DNA of 64,000 nt from Tenacibaculum lutimaris (GTDB lineage Bacteria > Bacteroidota > Bacteroidia > Flavobacteriales > Flavobacteriaceae): the NCBI RefSeq assembly GCF_003610735.1, contig NZ_RAQM01000009.1:321194-385193 (forward strand), given 5' to 3'. Below, in pieces: positions 43,638-52,163 of the stretch. The notes beneath the pieces are model-generated. The model was not told where the DNA came from. It saw only the letters and a program-made list of their open reading frames with translations, and made no database searches. Made by a program: the position numbers and the translations under genes. The stretch's first letter is position 1. Every line of letters starts with the position of its first letter.

Positions 43638-45704
43638 ATGAAGTTTTTAAACCTTAACTCTACTAAAGTTTTATTTAAAAATAGTTTTGCGTCAAGAATC
43701 CCAAACCTCTTGATGCAAAATTTCGTTTACACACTTTTGTATTTCTTTTTTTATGGATTGATGAGTGCTTCTGCTCAAAATCAACCTTTAAAAACTTATA
43801 ATAAAAATGACGGACTTCCAAGTTTACACATTAACGACGGAGTTCAAGATCGTACGGGTTATTTATGGTTAGCTTCTGATAAAGGTTTAATTCAATATAA
43901 TGGCAACTCATTTGTAAACTATACAACAAAAAACGGATTAATATCCAACAACATAAACGTTGTCAAAACCAAAAACAATGCTCTTTTAATTGGAACTGAT
44001 AAAGGTTTCAGCATTAAAAGTCATAACGTGTTCAATAATTTTGAAGGAAACAGTGTTAATTGTATTTTAACTGTCAACAATCATACTTTTTTAGGAACAG
44101 ATAAAGGAATCGTTAGAGTTCGTGAAGATTACCTTTCTCCGCTACGCACTAATTTTCAAATAGATTTAAATAAAGTAAATGACATTCAGTATGATGGTAA
44201 ATTCTATTGGGTGGCAACCAACAAATCTCTATGGAGGCTTGATAAGCTTATTAACCCTAAAACTCTAGACAGAATTGATGTAAACAACTACACTTCTATC
44301 TTTATTGATGATAAAACCATTGTTGCTAGCACCTATAATAACGGTCTTAAGTTCATAACAGGTAAGGAAATAGAAACACAAACTATTACTTCACAAAATA
44401 TTAAGGGAATTAAAAAAATTAACAATCAGTTTTGGGTAATTTCAGAAGATAATGGTATTGAAGTACTAGATGCTAATTTCAATTTTAAAAGAACCATTAA
44501 TAAGTACAACACGCTTACTACTAATAAAATTTCTACTGCTTTTCAAGATTCTGGCAAAAACACTTGGATTGCTACACAAGACAAAGGAGTCTACTTTTTT
44601 AAAAACGACAACCCAACTCAGAAAAAACCTACCATATCTTTTGAAAATATTGAAGTAGTTTTCAAATCCATCGACAGTATCAATATAAATGATTACGAAA
44701 AAACTTTACAACTTCCTGCCGATAAAAATCATATTTCGTTTTATTACAAAACAGTAGATATTGGTAATTCTAACAACTTAGAATATCGCTATACCTTAAA
44801 TGATCAAGTAAGTCCTTGGAGTAAAAAAAGTTCTATCGATTTGGCATATTTATCTCCAGGAAACTATTCATTTTCAGCTCAATCAAGAATTGGCAAAATA
44901 GAAAGCACACCTATTGAATTTAACTTTTTTATTGATACTCCTATTTATCAAAAAAAATGGTTCATTTGGTCTGTTATTGGTTTAGTAATTTTATTATTAG
45001 GAAGTATTATTTGGTTATACATTCGTAGAATTCAAGCTAAAAACAAAGAAAAACTAACTAAACTACAATTAGAAAATCATTTGTTATCGCTAGAGCAAAA
45101 AGCACTACAATTACAAATGAATCCGCATTTTATTTTTAATGTTTTAAACGGAATTAAAGCCTTAGGTAATTCAGGAAAATCAGTTGAATTAAATACTACA
45201 ATTAGTAGGTTTGCGACCCTTTTACGTGGCGTTTTACACAATTCAAGACAAGAAGAAATATGTTTAGCAGAAGAAATTACCACGTTAAAAAACTATATTG
45301 AATTAGAGCAGCAAATGAATCCGAAGTCTTTCGAATATTCAATAATAACAAACCTTACTATTGATCCTGAAGAAATCCTAATTCCTCCTATGCTTATTCA
45401 ACCTTTTGTTGAAAATAGTATTAAACATGGAATATCTTCCGTAGAGAACGGGAAAGTAGATATTCATTTTTTTGTGAAAAACGATTTTTTACATTGCGAA
45501 ATAACAGATAACGGTATTGGAATTCATCAATCAAAAAAATTAAAAACCACAAGTACACATCAATCAGTTGCTTTAAAAGTTACCCAAGAACGTATTAAAA
45601 GCTTATCAAAAAAAAGTACTTTTCAAATTGATGAAATAATCGAAAATGAACAAATTAAAGGCACAAAAGTTGCTTTTAAAATCCCTTTAAAAACTGATTT
45701 TTAA
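43638..45704 (+). CDS. LytS-type sensor histidine kinase with short beta-propeller
   Basis: From the ATG at 43638 (43713 is an alternative) the 688 residues include an N-terminal signal/hydrophobic segment (about 27-46, ending SASAQ), propeller-like repeats (about 57-330: TGYLWLASDKGLIQYNG), a Y_Y_Y domain (about 345-435: LSPGNYSFSAQS), a membrane helix (about 442-463) and a His_kinase domain (about 480-688) with His497 in LQMNPHFIF, PFVENSIKHG and ITDNGIGI. The propeller is shorter than in classic hybrid systems. It autophosphorylates and passes phosphate to the LytTR regulator 2 bases downstream. Confidence 0.9.
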   Translation: MKFLNLNSTKVLFKNSFASRIPNLLMQNFVYTLLYFFFYGLMSASAQNQPLKTYNKNDGLPSLHINDGVQDRTGYLWLASDKGLIQYNGNSFVNYTTKNGLISNNINVVKTKNNALLIGTDKGFSIKSHNVFNNFEGNSVNCILTVNNHTFLGTDKGIVRVREDYLSPLRTNFQIDLNKVNDIQYDGKFYWVATNKSLWRLDKLINPKTLDRIDVNNYTSIFIDDKTIVASTYNNGLKFITGKEIETQTITSQNIKGIKKINNQFWVISEDNGIEVLDANFNFKRTINKYNTLTTNKISTAFQDSGKNTWIATQDKGVYFFKNDNPTQKKPTISFENIEVVFKSIDSININDYEKTLQLPADKNHISFYYKTVDIGNSNNLEYRYTLNDQVSPWSKKSSIDLAYLSPGNYSFSAQSRIGKIESTPIEFNFFIDTPIYQKKWFIWSVIGLVILLLGSIIWLYIRRIQAKNKEKLTKLQLENHLLSLEQKALQLQMNPHFIFNVLNGIKALGNSGKSVELNTTISRFATLLRGVLHNSRQEEICLAEEITTLKNYIELEQQMNPKSFEYSIITNLTIDPEEILIPPMLIQPFVENSIKHGISSVENGKVDIHFFVKNDFLHCEITDNGIGIHQSKKLKTTSTHQSVALKVTQERIKSLSKKSTFQIDEIIENEQIKGTKVAFKIPLKTDF

Positions 45705-45706
45705 CA

Positions 45707-46456
45707 ATGACAAAACTTACTGCAATTTTAGTAGACGATATGCCTACAGCTTTAGATATGCTGCAAAATGATTTAACACAATTTCACCCAGAAATTGATA
45801 TCATTGGTACCGCTAGAAGTGTAGTAGAAGCATCTAAAATATTACGAAAACAACAACCAGACATTTTGTTTTTAGATATTATGCTAGGTGACGGTACAGG
45901 ATTTGATGTGCTTGAAATTCATCCTAACCTTTCTTCAAAAATTATTTTTGTTACTGCGAGTGATGAGTATGCTATTAAAGCCTTTAAATTTGCTGCGATT
46001 GATTATGTACTAAAACCTTATTCTAACGAAGATTTAACAAATGCTATTAATAAGGCTAAAGATCAAATTAAACCCGACAAAGAACAGCTAACTGTACTGC
46101 AACAATCCATCACAAAACCGAATCAACGCCCTAAAAAAATCTCATTAAACACATCTGATAAAATTATGGTGGTAAATTTAGACGATATTATTCGTTGTCA
46201 GTCCGATAATAATTATACGGAGTTTTTCATGAATGATGGACAAAAAATATTGGTTGGTAAAACACTTAAACACTTTGCCGACATGTTAAAAGAATTTGAT
46301 TTTTTAAGAGTTCACCAAAGTCATCTTATTAATATTCAATTCATTAAAGAGTTCATAAAATCAGATGGCGGGTATTTAGTTTTAAAAAACAAAACAACTA
46401 TTCCTGTTTCAGTAAGAAAAAAGAATGAAGTTATACAGGCGTTAGAAAAAATGTAA
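45707..46456 (+). CDS. LytTR-family response regulator
   Basis: The 249 residues have a receiver domain (1-120; Asp10, Asp11, phospho-acceptor Asp57 in LFLDIMLGDG, Lys103 in VLKPYS) and a LytTR DNA-binding domain (about 138-249: RCQSDNNYTEFFMNDG, FLRVHQSHLINIQFIKEF). LytTR proteins bind two direct repeats about 21 bases apart, which matches the site at 42115-42153. It starts 2 bases after the kinase stop and is certainly its partner. Confidence 0.95.
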   Translation: MTKLTAILVDDMPTALDMLQNDLTQFHPEIDIIGTARSVVEASKILRKQQPDILFLDIMLGDGTGFDVLEIHPNLSSKIIFVTASDEYAIKAFKFAAIDYVLKPYSNEDLTNAINKAKDQIKPDKEQLTVLQQSITKPNQRPKKISLNTSDKIMVVNLDDIIRCQSDNNYTEFFMNDGQKILVGKTLKHFADMLKEFDFLRVHQSHLINIQFIKEFIKSDGGYLVLKNKTTIPVSVRKKNEVIQALEKM

Positions 46457-46551
46457 CCACCGTTTTTTTCCTGATTTTCCTACTATTTTTAACACTTATG
46501 TTAAATTTTTATTAAAAATTTATTTAACTTAGTGCTTATAAATTAAAAATT

Positions 46552-47109
46552 ATGGTTGCACTTAAACCAGAAAAAGGTAGGTTACTAATTGCAGATCCAG
46601 CAATATTAAATGATAGCTCTTTTAAGAGAACTATCATTTTACTTACTGAGCACACTAAAAAAAGTTCGGTAGGTTTTATTTTAAATAGACCTTTAGATTA
46701 CGTTCTTAGTGATTTAGTTCCAGAAATTGATTGTGATTTTACTGTTTATCAAGGCGGACCTGTAGAGCAAGACAACCTATACTTTATACATAAGGTTCCT
46801 CATTTACTTCCGAATAGCATTGAAGTTGCTAAAGGAATTTATTGGGGCGGAAATTTTGAACTTTTAAAAGAGTTACTTAACAAAAAACAGCTAGAAGCTA
46901 CAGATATTCGTTTCTTTTTGGGGTACTCTGGATGGAGCAGTAATCAATTAGACGAAGAGCTTGTAATGAATTCTTGGTTTATTACTGAAAACGATTACGA
47001 TAATATTTTAACCACCAATGATCAAAGCTTTTGGAAAGACAAATTATTACAACGCGGTGGTAAATATAAAATTTGGGCAAATGCTCCTAGCGATATACAA
47101 ATGAACTAA
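46552..47109 (+). CDS. YqgE/AlgH-family protein
   Basis: The 185 residues match the UPF0301 family: PEKGRLLIADPAILNDSSF (6-24), TIILLTEHTKKSSVGFILNR (26-45), YQGGPVEQDNLYFIHKVPHL and GYSGWSSNQLDEELVMNSW. Structures of the family show a globular protein of unknown biochemical role; some members influence gene regulation. It ends 4 bases inside the end of the convergent aminotransferase gene. Confidence 0.93.
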   Translation: MVALKPEKGRLLIADPAILNDSSFKRTIILLTEHTKKSSVGFILNRPLDYVLSDLVPEIDCDFTVYQGGPVEQDNLYFIHKVPHLLPNSIEVAKGIYWGGNFELLKELLNKKQLEATDIRFFLGYSGWSSNQLDEELVMNSWFITENDYDNILTTNDQSFWKDKLLQRGGKYKIWANAPSDIQMN

Positions 47110-47936
47110 CTTGTAACGATTGCTAATTGTAAGCTGCTCTTTATTTTATTGGTTATTTCTGTAGAGAATTCTTTTTTTCGGTAATTAGTAACCGGTTGTA
47201 TTCCTATGATTGCATTTGTAATAAAAACTTCGTCAGCCTTTTGAATTTTGAAAGGAGAAATAGCCGTTTCTTCAATTGTATAATCAGGGTGTTTTTCAAC
47301 AATATCAATTACTTTTTTTCTAACAATTCCTTTAATGCAACCTTCTGTTAAAGCTGGTGTTTTCACAACATTTCCTTTTACTATAAAAATGTTTCCATTA
47401 ATAGCTTCTACAACTCCTTTTCTTTCATTTAACAAAATACAATTATCCAAATCATTTTCTTCAGCAAAAACAGCCGCTAATGTATTTAACATTCTATTCG
47501 TTGTTTTTACCGTAGACAGCAATCCTGAATAATTATAAAAGTCTTTAAAAACATCAATTTTGTATACTTCTTTATCTGTATATTCTAACGGACTACCCTC
47601 AATAATATAATCTATATCGTTTGTTACAGGTGTATACAAACCTCCATCTTTTCTATAAATGGTTAATCGAATTCTATACATTGAAGATTCTGGTAATTCT
47701 TTTACCACTTTGATGATTTCTTCTTGCAAAAACTCAAGTGTAAACTCCATCGGAATCTTCATACGAAGCATACGCATCGAAGCCATTAACCTAAAATAAT
47801 GATCTTCTAAAAAAACAACTTTTCCGTTTACTACCTTAATAGTTTCAAAAATAGCATCTCCGTATTTAAACGCTCTATTTTGGGTTGAAAGTTGTACTTC
47901 GTTCTCTGCAATTAAAGCTCCGTTAAAATTTACCAT
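47106..47936 (-). CDS. Class IV PLP-dependent aminotransferase
   Basis: The 276 residues belong to the branched-chain aminotransferase/aminodeoxychorismate lyase family: NRAFKYGDAIFETIKVVNG (20-38), FLEDHYFRL, a PLP lysine in STVKTTNRMLN (about 136-146), ERKGVVEAINGNIFIVKG and TEGCIKGIVRKKV. The short length and these motifs favour aminodeoxychorismate lyase or a D-amino-acid aminotransferase over true BCAT; which one cannot be decided from sequence alone. Confidence 0.88.
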   Translation of the reverse strand: MVNFNGALIAENEVQLSTQNRAFKYGDAIFETIKVVNGKVVFLEDHYFRLMASMRMLRMKIPMEFTLEFLQEEIIKVVKELPESSMYRIRLTIYRKDGGLYTPVTNDIDYIIEGSPLEYTDKEVYKIDVFKDFYNYSGLLSTVKTTNRMLNTLAAVFAEENDLDNCILLNERKGVVEAINGNIFIVKGNVVKTPALTEGCIKGIVRKKVIDIVEKHPDYTIEETAISPFKIQKADEVFITNAIIGIQPVTNYRKKEFSTEITNKIKSSLQLAIVTS

Positions 47937-48043
47937 TTCTTAAAAAAAATTAAAATGCAAACTTACAATTTAGGGAAGTATTAGCCACAAAAAAACTCGA
48001 CAATTTGCCGAGTTAACCTTTTTAAAAAGGAATCTTACTAATA

Positions 48044-48427
48044 TTAAGCCCCTATATTGTGTTTTAATTCTTCTATTTGATTTTCCCAAAGCATTTTTGC
48101 TTCTTCAACATCGTCTTCATCATCAGCAAAATCAGTAACAATTACCGCCACATCTTTTGTTAATGGATCTACTTGTATTTTAAACTCAAAATAGCTTTCA
48201 TCATCTTCACTTTCTGTCCACTTAAATTTTATACGTTCATCTGTTTTTTTTGTGATAATTTTAGCTTCTTCTTCAGAACCATCCCAAAAAAAAGTAATGA
48301 TTTTACCTCTTGAATTTACTTTATCTGCAAACCACTCTTCTAACCCTGCAGGTGTTGCAAAATATTGATATAACATACTTGGCGAAGCATGTATAGGAAA
48401 CTCTAACTCAAATTTTACTTTGCTCAT
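48044..48427 (-). CDS. START-like/SRPBCC domain protein
   Basis: The 127 residues form a single SRPBCC fold: KFELEFPIHASPSMLYQYFA (4-23), GLEEWFADKVN (28-38), FFWDGSEEEAKII and a C-terminal amphipathic helix (EEAKMLWENQIEELKHNIG). The family in Bacteroidetes is a small cytoplasmic START-like protein of unknown ligand. No operon partners: genes on both sides are separated by gaps. Confidence 0.88.
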   Translation of the reverse strand: MSKVKFELEFPIHASPSMLYQYFATPAGLEEWFADKVNSRGKIITFFWDGSEEEAKIITKKTDERIKFKWTESEDDESYFEFKIQVDPLTKDVAVIVTDFADDEDDVEEAKMLWENQIEELKHNIGA

Positions 48428-48489
48428 CTATTTTTTTGTTTGATCGCCAATATAGATAATTATTTTTTAAAAAAAAATTTAATGTTTTA

Positions 48490-48519
48490 TTGCCCAAACC
48501 TAAAAAGTAATTATATTTG
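48490..48519 (+). promoter_or_regulatory. tRNA-Met promoter
   Basis: TTG (48490-48492), 19 bases, TATATTTG (48512-48519); the tRNA begins 12 bases later. This is the flavobacterial housekeeping consensus. Confidence 0.75.
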
Positions 48520-48531
48520 CACCCGCAATCA

Positions 48532-48605
48532 GGCGAGGTAGCTCAGTTGGTTAGAGCGCAGGATTCATAACCCTGAGGTCACGGGTTCAAATCCCGTCTT
48601 CGCTA
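48532..48605 (+). tRNA. tRNA-Met (CAT)
   Basis: A 74-nt cloverleaf: acceptor GGCGAGG/CTTCGCT, D arm GCTC...GAGC, anticodon loop TTCATAA with anticodon CAT, T arm ACGGG-TTCAAAT-CCCGT, discriminator A, CCA not encoded. The anticodon stem has an A-C apposition next to the loop, so it is not the initiator with three GC pairs; elongator Met is likeliest, with lysidine-modified Ile(CAT) as the alternative. Confidence 0.93.
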
Positions 48606-48606
48606 C

Positions 48607-48635
48607 AAAACCCAAATCATTCGATTTGGGTTTTT
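48607..48635. terminator. Terminator after tRNA-Met
   Basis: AAAACCCAAATC and GATTTGGGTTTT are perfect 12-bp arms with T runs on both strands, also serving the convergent metallo-hydrolase gene. Confidence 0.85.
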
Positions 48636-48639
48636 ATTT

Positions 48640-49521
48640 TTACTTAATTTTCAAACTTTTATAGATTGCTTCTTTAATTTTATCTTCCGTTATCCAGCCA
48701 TTATAACCTTTATACTTTTCAGTTATTTTAGCATTATTCTTTACATCTTTTAAACTCGCTCCTTTTTCAATTTCTTTAAATATTTGCGTTTTTAAATCTT
48801 CCAACATTTCTAAATACTCTTTTAATTCTTCCTTTGTAGTCACTTTTCCATGACCAGGAATTATTTTAGTAGTAGTATCAGTAATTCTCATTATCGTTTT
48901 TATTCCTTTAATATACCCATCAATACTTCCTCCTGAATCTATATCTATATACGGAAACTTCCCTTGAAAATAAGCATCACCTACATGCAACACATTGCTA
49001 TTAACAAAATATACTAAAACATCTCCATCTGTATGTGCATTGTGAACGTGAGTAATCAAAATAGGCTCTTTATTCATGTAAAACTGCATATCTTCTGAAA
49101 AAGTAATAACAGGCAATGCTTCTTCTGGAGAAGCTAGTCTTTTCTCTCCCCTAACAATTTGATCTACACTCATACGTTTTCGTACATTTTCATGAGAAAC
49201 AATAATAGCTCCTTCTTTTTGAAAATTGGCATTTCCTCCTGTATGATCTCCATGCCAATGTGTATTTATTAAATAAGTTACTGGCTTATCCGTTATCGTT
49301 TTTATAGCTGCTTGTATTTTCTTACTTAAAGGTGCGAATTGATCATCAATCATAAAAACACAATCATCTCCAATAAAGAGACCTATATTACCTCCTTGAC
49401 CTTTTAAAACATAAACACGGTCTGTGAGCTTTTCTACAGTTATTTTCACTTCTTTTTCTTGTGACGTCAAGTTCAATGAACTAAAAAAGAAGATTATAAA
49501 TATTAATTGTAATGCTTTCAT
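48640..49521 (-). CDS. Exported MBL-fold metallo-hydrolase
   Basis: The 293 residues have a signal peptide (MKALQLIFIIFFFSSLNLTS) and the two-metal site: NTHWHGDHTGG (about 84-94), HVHNAHTDGDV (about 158-168) and IPGHGKVTTKEEL. There is no cysteine at the third ligand position as in class B1/B2 beta-lactamases. The long helical C-terminus (about 235-293) is like other periplasmic hydrolases of the glyoxalase II/SoxH-type group. Substrate is unknown. Confidence 0.88.
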   Translation of the reverse strand: MKALQLIFIIFFFSSLNLTSQEKEVKITVEKLTDRVYVLKGQGGNIGLFIGDDCVFMIDDQFAPLSKKIQAAIKTITDKPVTYLINTHWHGDHTGGNANFQKEGAIIVSHENVRKRMSVDQIVRGEKRLASPEEALPVITFSEDMQFYMNKEPILITHVHNAHTDGDVLVYFVNSNVLHVGDAYFQGKFPYIDIDSGGSIDGYIKGIKTIMRITDTTTKIIPGHGKVTTKEELKEYLEMLEDLKTQIFKEIEKGASLKDVKNNAKITEKYKGYNGWITEDKIKEAIYKSLKIK

Positions 49522-49562
49522 ATTCTTATGGATTTATCTAGGCTACTTATTAAAATAAACAT

Positions 49563-49997
49563 CTAGCTTACAATATAATACATTTTAAAATGAGCTCCTA
49601 CTTTTGAGACTTCAAATTCTTCTCCTGTAATTTTAAAACCTAAATTTTCATAAAAACCAACTGCTTCTTTTCTAGCATTACACCATAAAGCGGTAATACT
49701 CTTCTCCTTTAAAATACTTTTTGCTTCTTCAATCAACATTTTTCCTGCTCCCATTCCTCTTACTTCAGGTAGCGTTGCCATTCCTCTTAATTGATATTGC
49801 TGTCCTTTAACAACATCAATTCTATTTCGCATAAAAGATGCTATACCTACTAACTTTTCTTCATAAAAAGCCCCTAAATGAAAGGTCCTTTTGTCTTCAT
49901 CTCCCTCAAATTTAAATGGTAAATCGATATTATTTCTTAGTACCGATAATCGTATTTCGTACGTTTCTTGAGCCGATATATTTTTTATTTTTATCAT
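49563..49997 (-). CDS. GNAT-family N-acetyltransferase
   Basis: The 144 residues contain the GNAT core: strand QYQLRGMATLPEVRGMGAGK (about 67-86) with acetyl-CoA-binding R/Q-x-x-G-x-G/A, followed by LIEEAKSILKEK and ALWCNARKEAVGFYENLGF. Substrate unknown. It is divergent from a second GNAT gene 30 bases away, but the two are not close in sequence. Confidence 0.88.
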   Translation of the reverse strand: MIKIKNISAQETYEIRLSVLRNNIDLPFKFEGDEDKRTFHLGAFYEEKLVGIASFMRNRIDVVKGQQYQLRGMATLPEVRGMGAGKMLIEEAKSILKEKSITALWCNARKEAVGFYENLGFKITGEEFEVSKVGAHFKMYYIVS

Positions 49998-50026
49998 CTT
50001 AATTTCTTTTAACTCAAAAATACAGA

Positions 50027-50473
50027 ATGAATATACATTTCAAACCAATTAACAAAAAAGATATCCTCGATATTCTTCCACTTTTGCAAAAGTTAAACAC
50101 TACAACTCCTCAAGACATTCTAAAAACAAGAGTTTTAGAAATGATTACCTGTTCTAACTATGAATGTGTAGGTGCTTTTGACCAAAATAAGCTTATAGGT
50201 ATTTCTGGTCTTTGGTATAGTATTAGACATTATGTAGGAAAAAGTGTAGAACCAGACCATGTTATTATTGATGAAACCTACAGAGGAAACAATATTGGAA
50301 AACATTTTTTTAACTGGATATACGAGTACACCAAACAAAAAGGATGTGAAGCTATTGAGTTAAATACTTACACAGGTAATAGAAAATCACACAAATTTTA
50401 TTACAATGAAGGTTTTGAAATCTATGGATTTCATTTTGTAAAAGTTTTACGAGACGACAAGGACTTTTATTAG
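50027..50473 (+). CDS. GNAT-family N-acetyltransferase (second)
   Basis: The 148 residues show IIDETYRGNNIGKHFFNWIY (about 84-103) as the acetyl-CoA loop and ELNTYTGNRKSHKFYYNEGF (about 113-132) as the C-terminal GNAT motif. Substrate unknown. Stand-alone, divergently placed to the previous acetyltransferase. Confidence 0.88.
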   Translation: MNIHFKPINKKDILDILPLLQKLNTTTPQDILKTRVLEMITCSNYECVGAFDQNKLIGISGLWYSIRHYVGKSVEPDHVIIDETYRGNNIGKHFFNWIYEYTKQKGCEAIELNTYTGNRKSHKFYYNEGFEIYGFHFVKVLRDDKDFY

Positions 50474-50524
50474 AACTGCAAAAATTACAGTTTGTTTTTA
50501 ATTTGTTTTCTAAAATTATGACAA

Positions 50525-50552
50525 TAAAAAAGAGCTTCGGTTTGAAGCTCTT
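50525..50552 (-). terminator. Terminator of the 73-aa gene
   Basis: On the minus strand AAGAGCTTC and GAAGCTCTT pair (50552-50544 with 50538-50530) and a T run follows. Confidence 0.7.
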
Positions 50553-50571
50553 GAAGCAAGAAAAAGGAAAA

Positions 50572-50793
50572 TTAATTCCTAAAACGATTAGCATAGTCTC
50601 TACAGAGTAAAGAATATTTATCCATAAAAGACTCTGATTCATGAACTGGTAAGTACTTAATCACCAAATAGTCTTCATCCGGCCAATAGTCTTCATCCAA
50701 GTTGTTTTCCATATCATAATCAAAATCACGTTTAAACTTTTCTAGAAAACACTTAATTTTTTCCTCCTTTGTCATTTTATTATAAGCTTTCAT
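50572..50793 (-). CDS. Small acidic/basic protein of unknown function (73 aa)
   Basis: The 73 residues begin with a lysine-rich helix (MTKEEKIKCFLEKFKRDF) and continue with an acidic aromatic stretch (NNLDEDYWPDEDYLVIKYL). No signal peptide or known domain is visible. A clean terminator follows, which supports it as a real gene. Start could also be the ATG six codons in. Confidence 0.6.
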   Translation of the reverse strand: MKAYNKMTKEEKIKCFLEKFKRDFDYDMENNLDEDYWPDEDYLVIKYLPVHESESFMDKYSLLCRDYANRFRN

Positions 50794-51213
50794 TATTTAT
50801 TTTTTTTAAAAATAAAACAATAAATTTTAGTTGCAAAAAATGTTAATTTGAAAGAAATATTTTTGTTTTTTTACTTCAAAAATTGTCAAAGAGCGTTTCA
50901 GTTTTAAGGTTCTAAAAACCTACAGTTTAAAAATCAGTAATATATAATCGATACTCCATTTATTACTCTAACTCAAAAGAGTATTTTAAAATGTTATAAT
51001 TATCTTTTTGTATTTGTAGTATTTTCATAAATTCCTTGCTTTAATTTTTAGTTATTTGAAGCAGTTTTGTGAAATTCGTTTATCCAGAACAGTCTTTAAT
51101 TATTCATTTTATTTTGAAAAACAGTTCCCTTAAAATTTAAGCATAAAAAAAGACTATCTTTTCAGATAGCCTCTTTTGTATAGTTAGGTTTAGGTTATAA
51201 AATAACCACAACC
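50794..51213. other. Intergenic region, 420 bases
   Basis: Very AT-rich. It contains the cold-shock gene terminator (51145-51178) and a CTCT...AGAG hairpin near 50968-50982. I see no gene, tRNA or repeat otherwise. Confidence 0.6.
51145..51178 (-). terminator. Terminator of the cold-shock gene
   Basis: On the minus strand GGCTATCT and AGATAGTC form a stem with one G-U pair, followed by seven T. Confidence 0.7.
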
Positions 51214-51408
51214 TTAATCTACAATTTCTACATTAAAAGCGTTTAAGCCTTTTCTACCTTGTTCGGTATCGTAACGTACTTTATCATTCTCTCTAACGTC
51301 GTCAATCAATCCTGAATTGTGTACAAAAATATCTTCTCCTGATTCTGATGATGTAATAAACCCAAATCCTTTTGAGCTGTTAAAAAATTTTACTGTGCCT
51401 TCTTGCAT
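51214..51408 (-). CDS. Cold-shock-domain protein
   Basis: The 64 residues are one OB-fold cold-shock domain with both RNA-binding motifs: KGFGFI (13-18) and DIFVHNSG (27-34). Such proteins bind single-stranded RNA and act as RNA chaperones. The preceding 210-base leader and its hairpins are typical of csp genes controlled after transcription. Confidence 0.96.
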   Translation of the reverse strand: MQEGTVKFFNSSKGFGFITSSESGEDIFVHNSGLIDDVRENDKVRYDTEQGRKGLNAFNVEIVD

Positions 51409-51635
51409 CTTACTTAAATTTTAAATTATTATATATGTTTTGTAAAAGAAGAACCTTTATATAACCCTTTATAATGTTATTACACACTTATAAAAGCTTT
51501 TATGCTTATAAACACTTAAAAAAAATAAAGGAATAATGAAATAAAAAAGGCAAGAAGAGAATAAACTCAAAAAAACTAATTACTATATACTACCTTGAAA
51601 TGATTAAGGTGTTCAACTTGAACATGACAAAGGTA
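51409..51635 (-). promoter_or_regulatory. Long 5' leader and promoter of the cold-shock gene
   Basis: TACCTTTG on the minus strand (51635-51628) is a -7 element, so transcription should begin near 51622 and the leader would be about 210 bases. At the start lies the palindrome GTTCAACTTGAAC (51611-51623), and within the leader ATAAAAGCTTTTAT (51490-51503). No -33 TTTG is evident. Confidence 0.5.
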
Positions 51636-51876
51636 GTCTTTTTTAATTGATTATTTGGGAATTAGCTTCTTTTTAATTTTTAATACCATAATTCATGACT
51701 CTCTACAAGAAGAATAGAACTAGTTTCACTACATTTTTACAGAAAATATTAAACTTAACACTCAAATTTATAAAACACTCTTACTTTTTGTAAAATCTTT
51801 TAAAAACTTATTGCATTCACTTTCTGAAAGTTATACACAAACAGTAAATTTTTATCTAATTTTTCTCAAAAAAGTC

Positions 51877-51907
51877 TTTGCAGATATTAGAAACAGTCTT
51901 ATATTTG
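51877..51907 (+). promoter_or_regulatory. tRNA-Gly promoter
   Basis: TTTG (51877-51880), 19 bases, TATATTTG (51900-51907): the full consensus, with the first tRNA-Gly 13 bases downstream. Confidence 0.8.
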
Positions 51908-51920
51908 CAACCGCTTTACT

Positions 51921-51993
51921 GCGGGAGTAGCTCAGTTGGTAGAGCGTCAGCCTTCCAAGCTGAATGTCGCCGGTTCGAACCCGGTCTCCCGCT
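51921..51993 (+). tRNA. tRNA-Gly (TCC), copy 1
   Basis: A 73-nt cloverleaf with acceptor GCGGGAG/CTCCCGC, anticodon loop CTTCCAA (anticodon TCC), T arm GCCGG-TTCGAAC-CCGGT and discriminator T; CCA not encoded. Confidence 0.95.
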
Positions 51994-52041
51994 CAAATTT
52001 ACATAGTGTAAGTAATTACACAGAAAAGCAAAAGCTTTACC

Positions 52042-52114
52042 GCGGGAGTAGCTCAGTTGGTAGAGCGTCAGCCTTCCAAGCTGAATGTCGCCGGTTCGAA
52101 CCCGGTCTCCCGCT
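52042..52114 (+). tRNA. tRNA-Gly (TCC), copy 2
   Basis: Identical over all 73 bases to the copy at 51921-51993, 121 bases downstream, and sharing its promoter. The GCTTTAC in front is also duplicated. Confidence 0.95.
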
Positions 52115-52115
52115 C

Positions 52116-52147
52116 AAAAAGACCGAAACATTTGTTTCGGTTTTTTT
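52116..52147 (+). terminator. Terminator of the tRNA-Gly pair
   Basis: ACCGAAACA and TGTTTCGGT pair around a two-base loop, flanked by A and T runs. Confidence 0.8.
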
Positions 52148-52163
52148 ATTCTTTAAATTCACT

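Noticed and set aside
48640..49521. Metallo-beta-lactamase resistance gene
   Set aside because: The fold and metal site are shared by many hydrolases; the B1/B2 cysteine is absent and there is no sign of mobility.
51831..51839. TTATACACA, a perfect DnaA box, as an origin signal
   Set aside because: Only one box is present, with no cluster, no AT-rich unwinding repeats beyond background and no dnaA or dnaN nearby.
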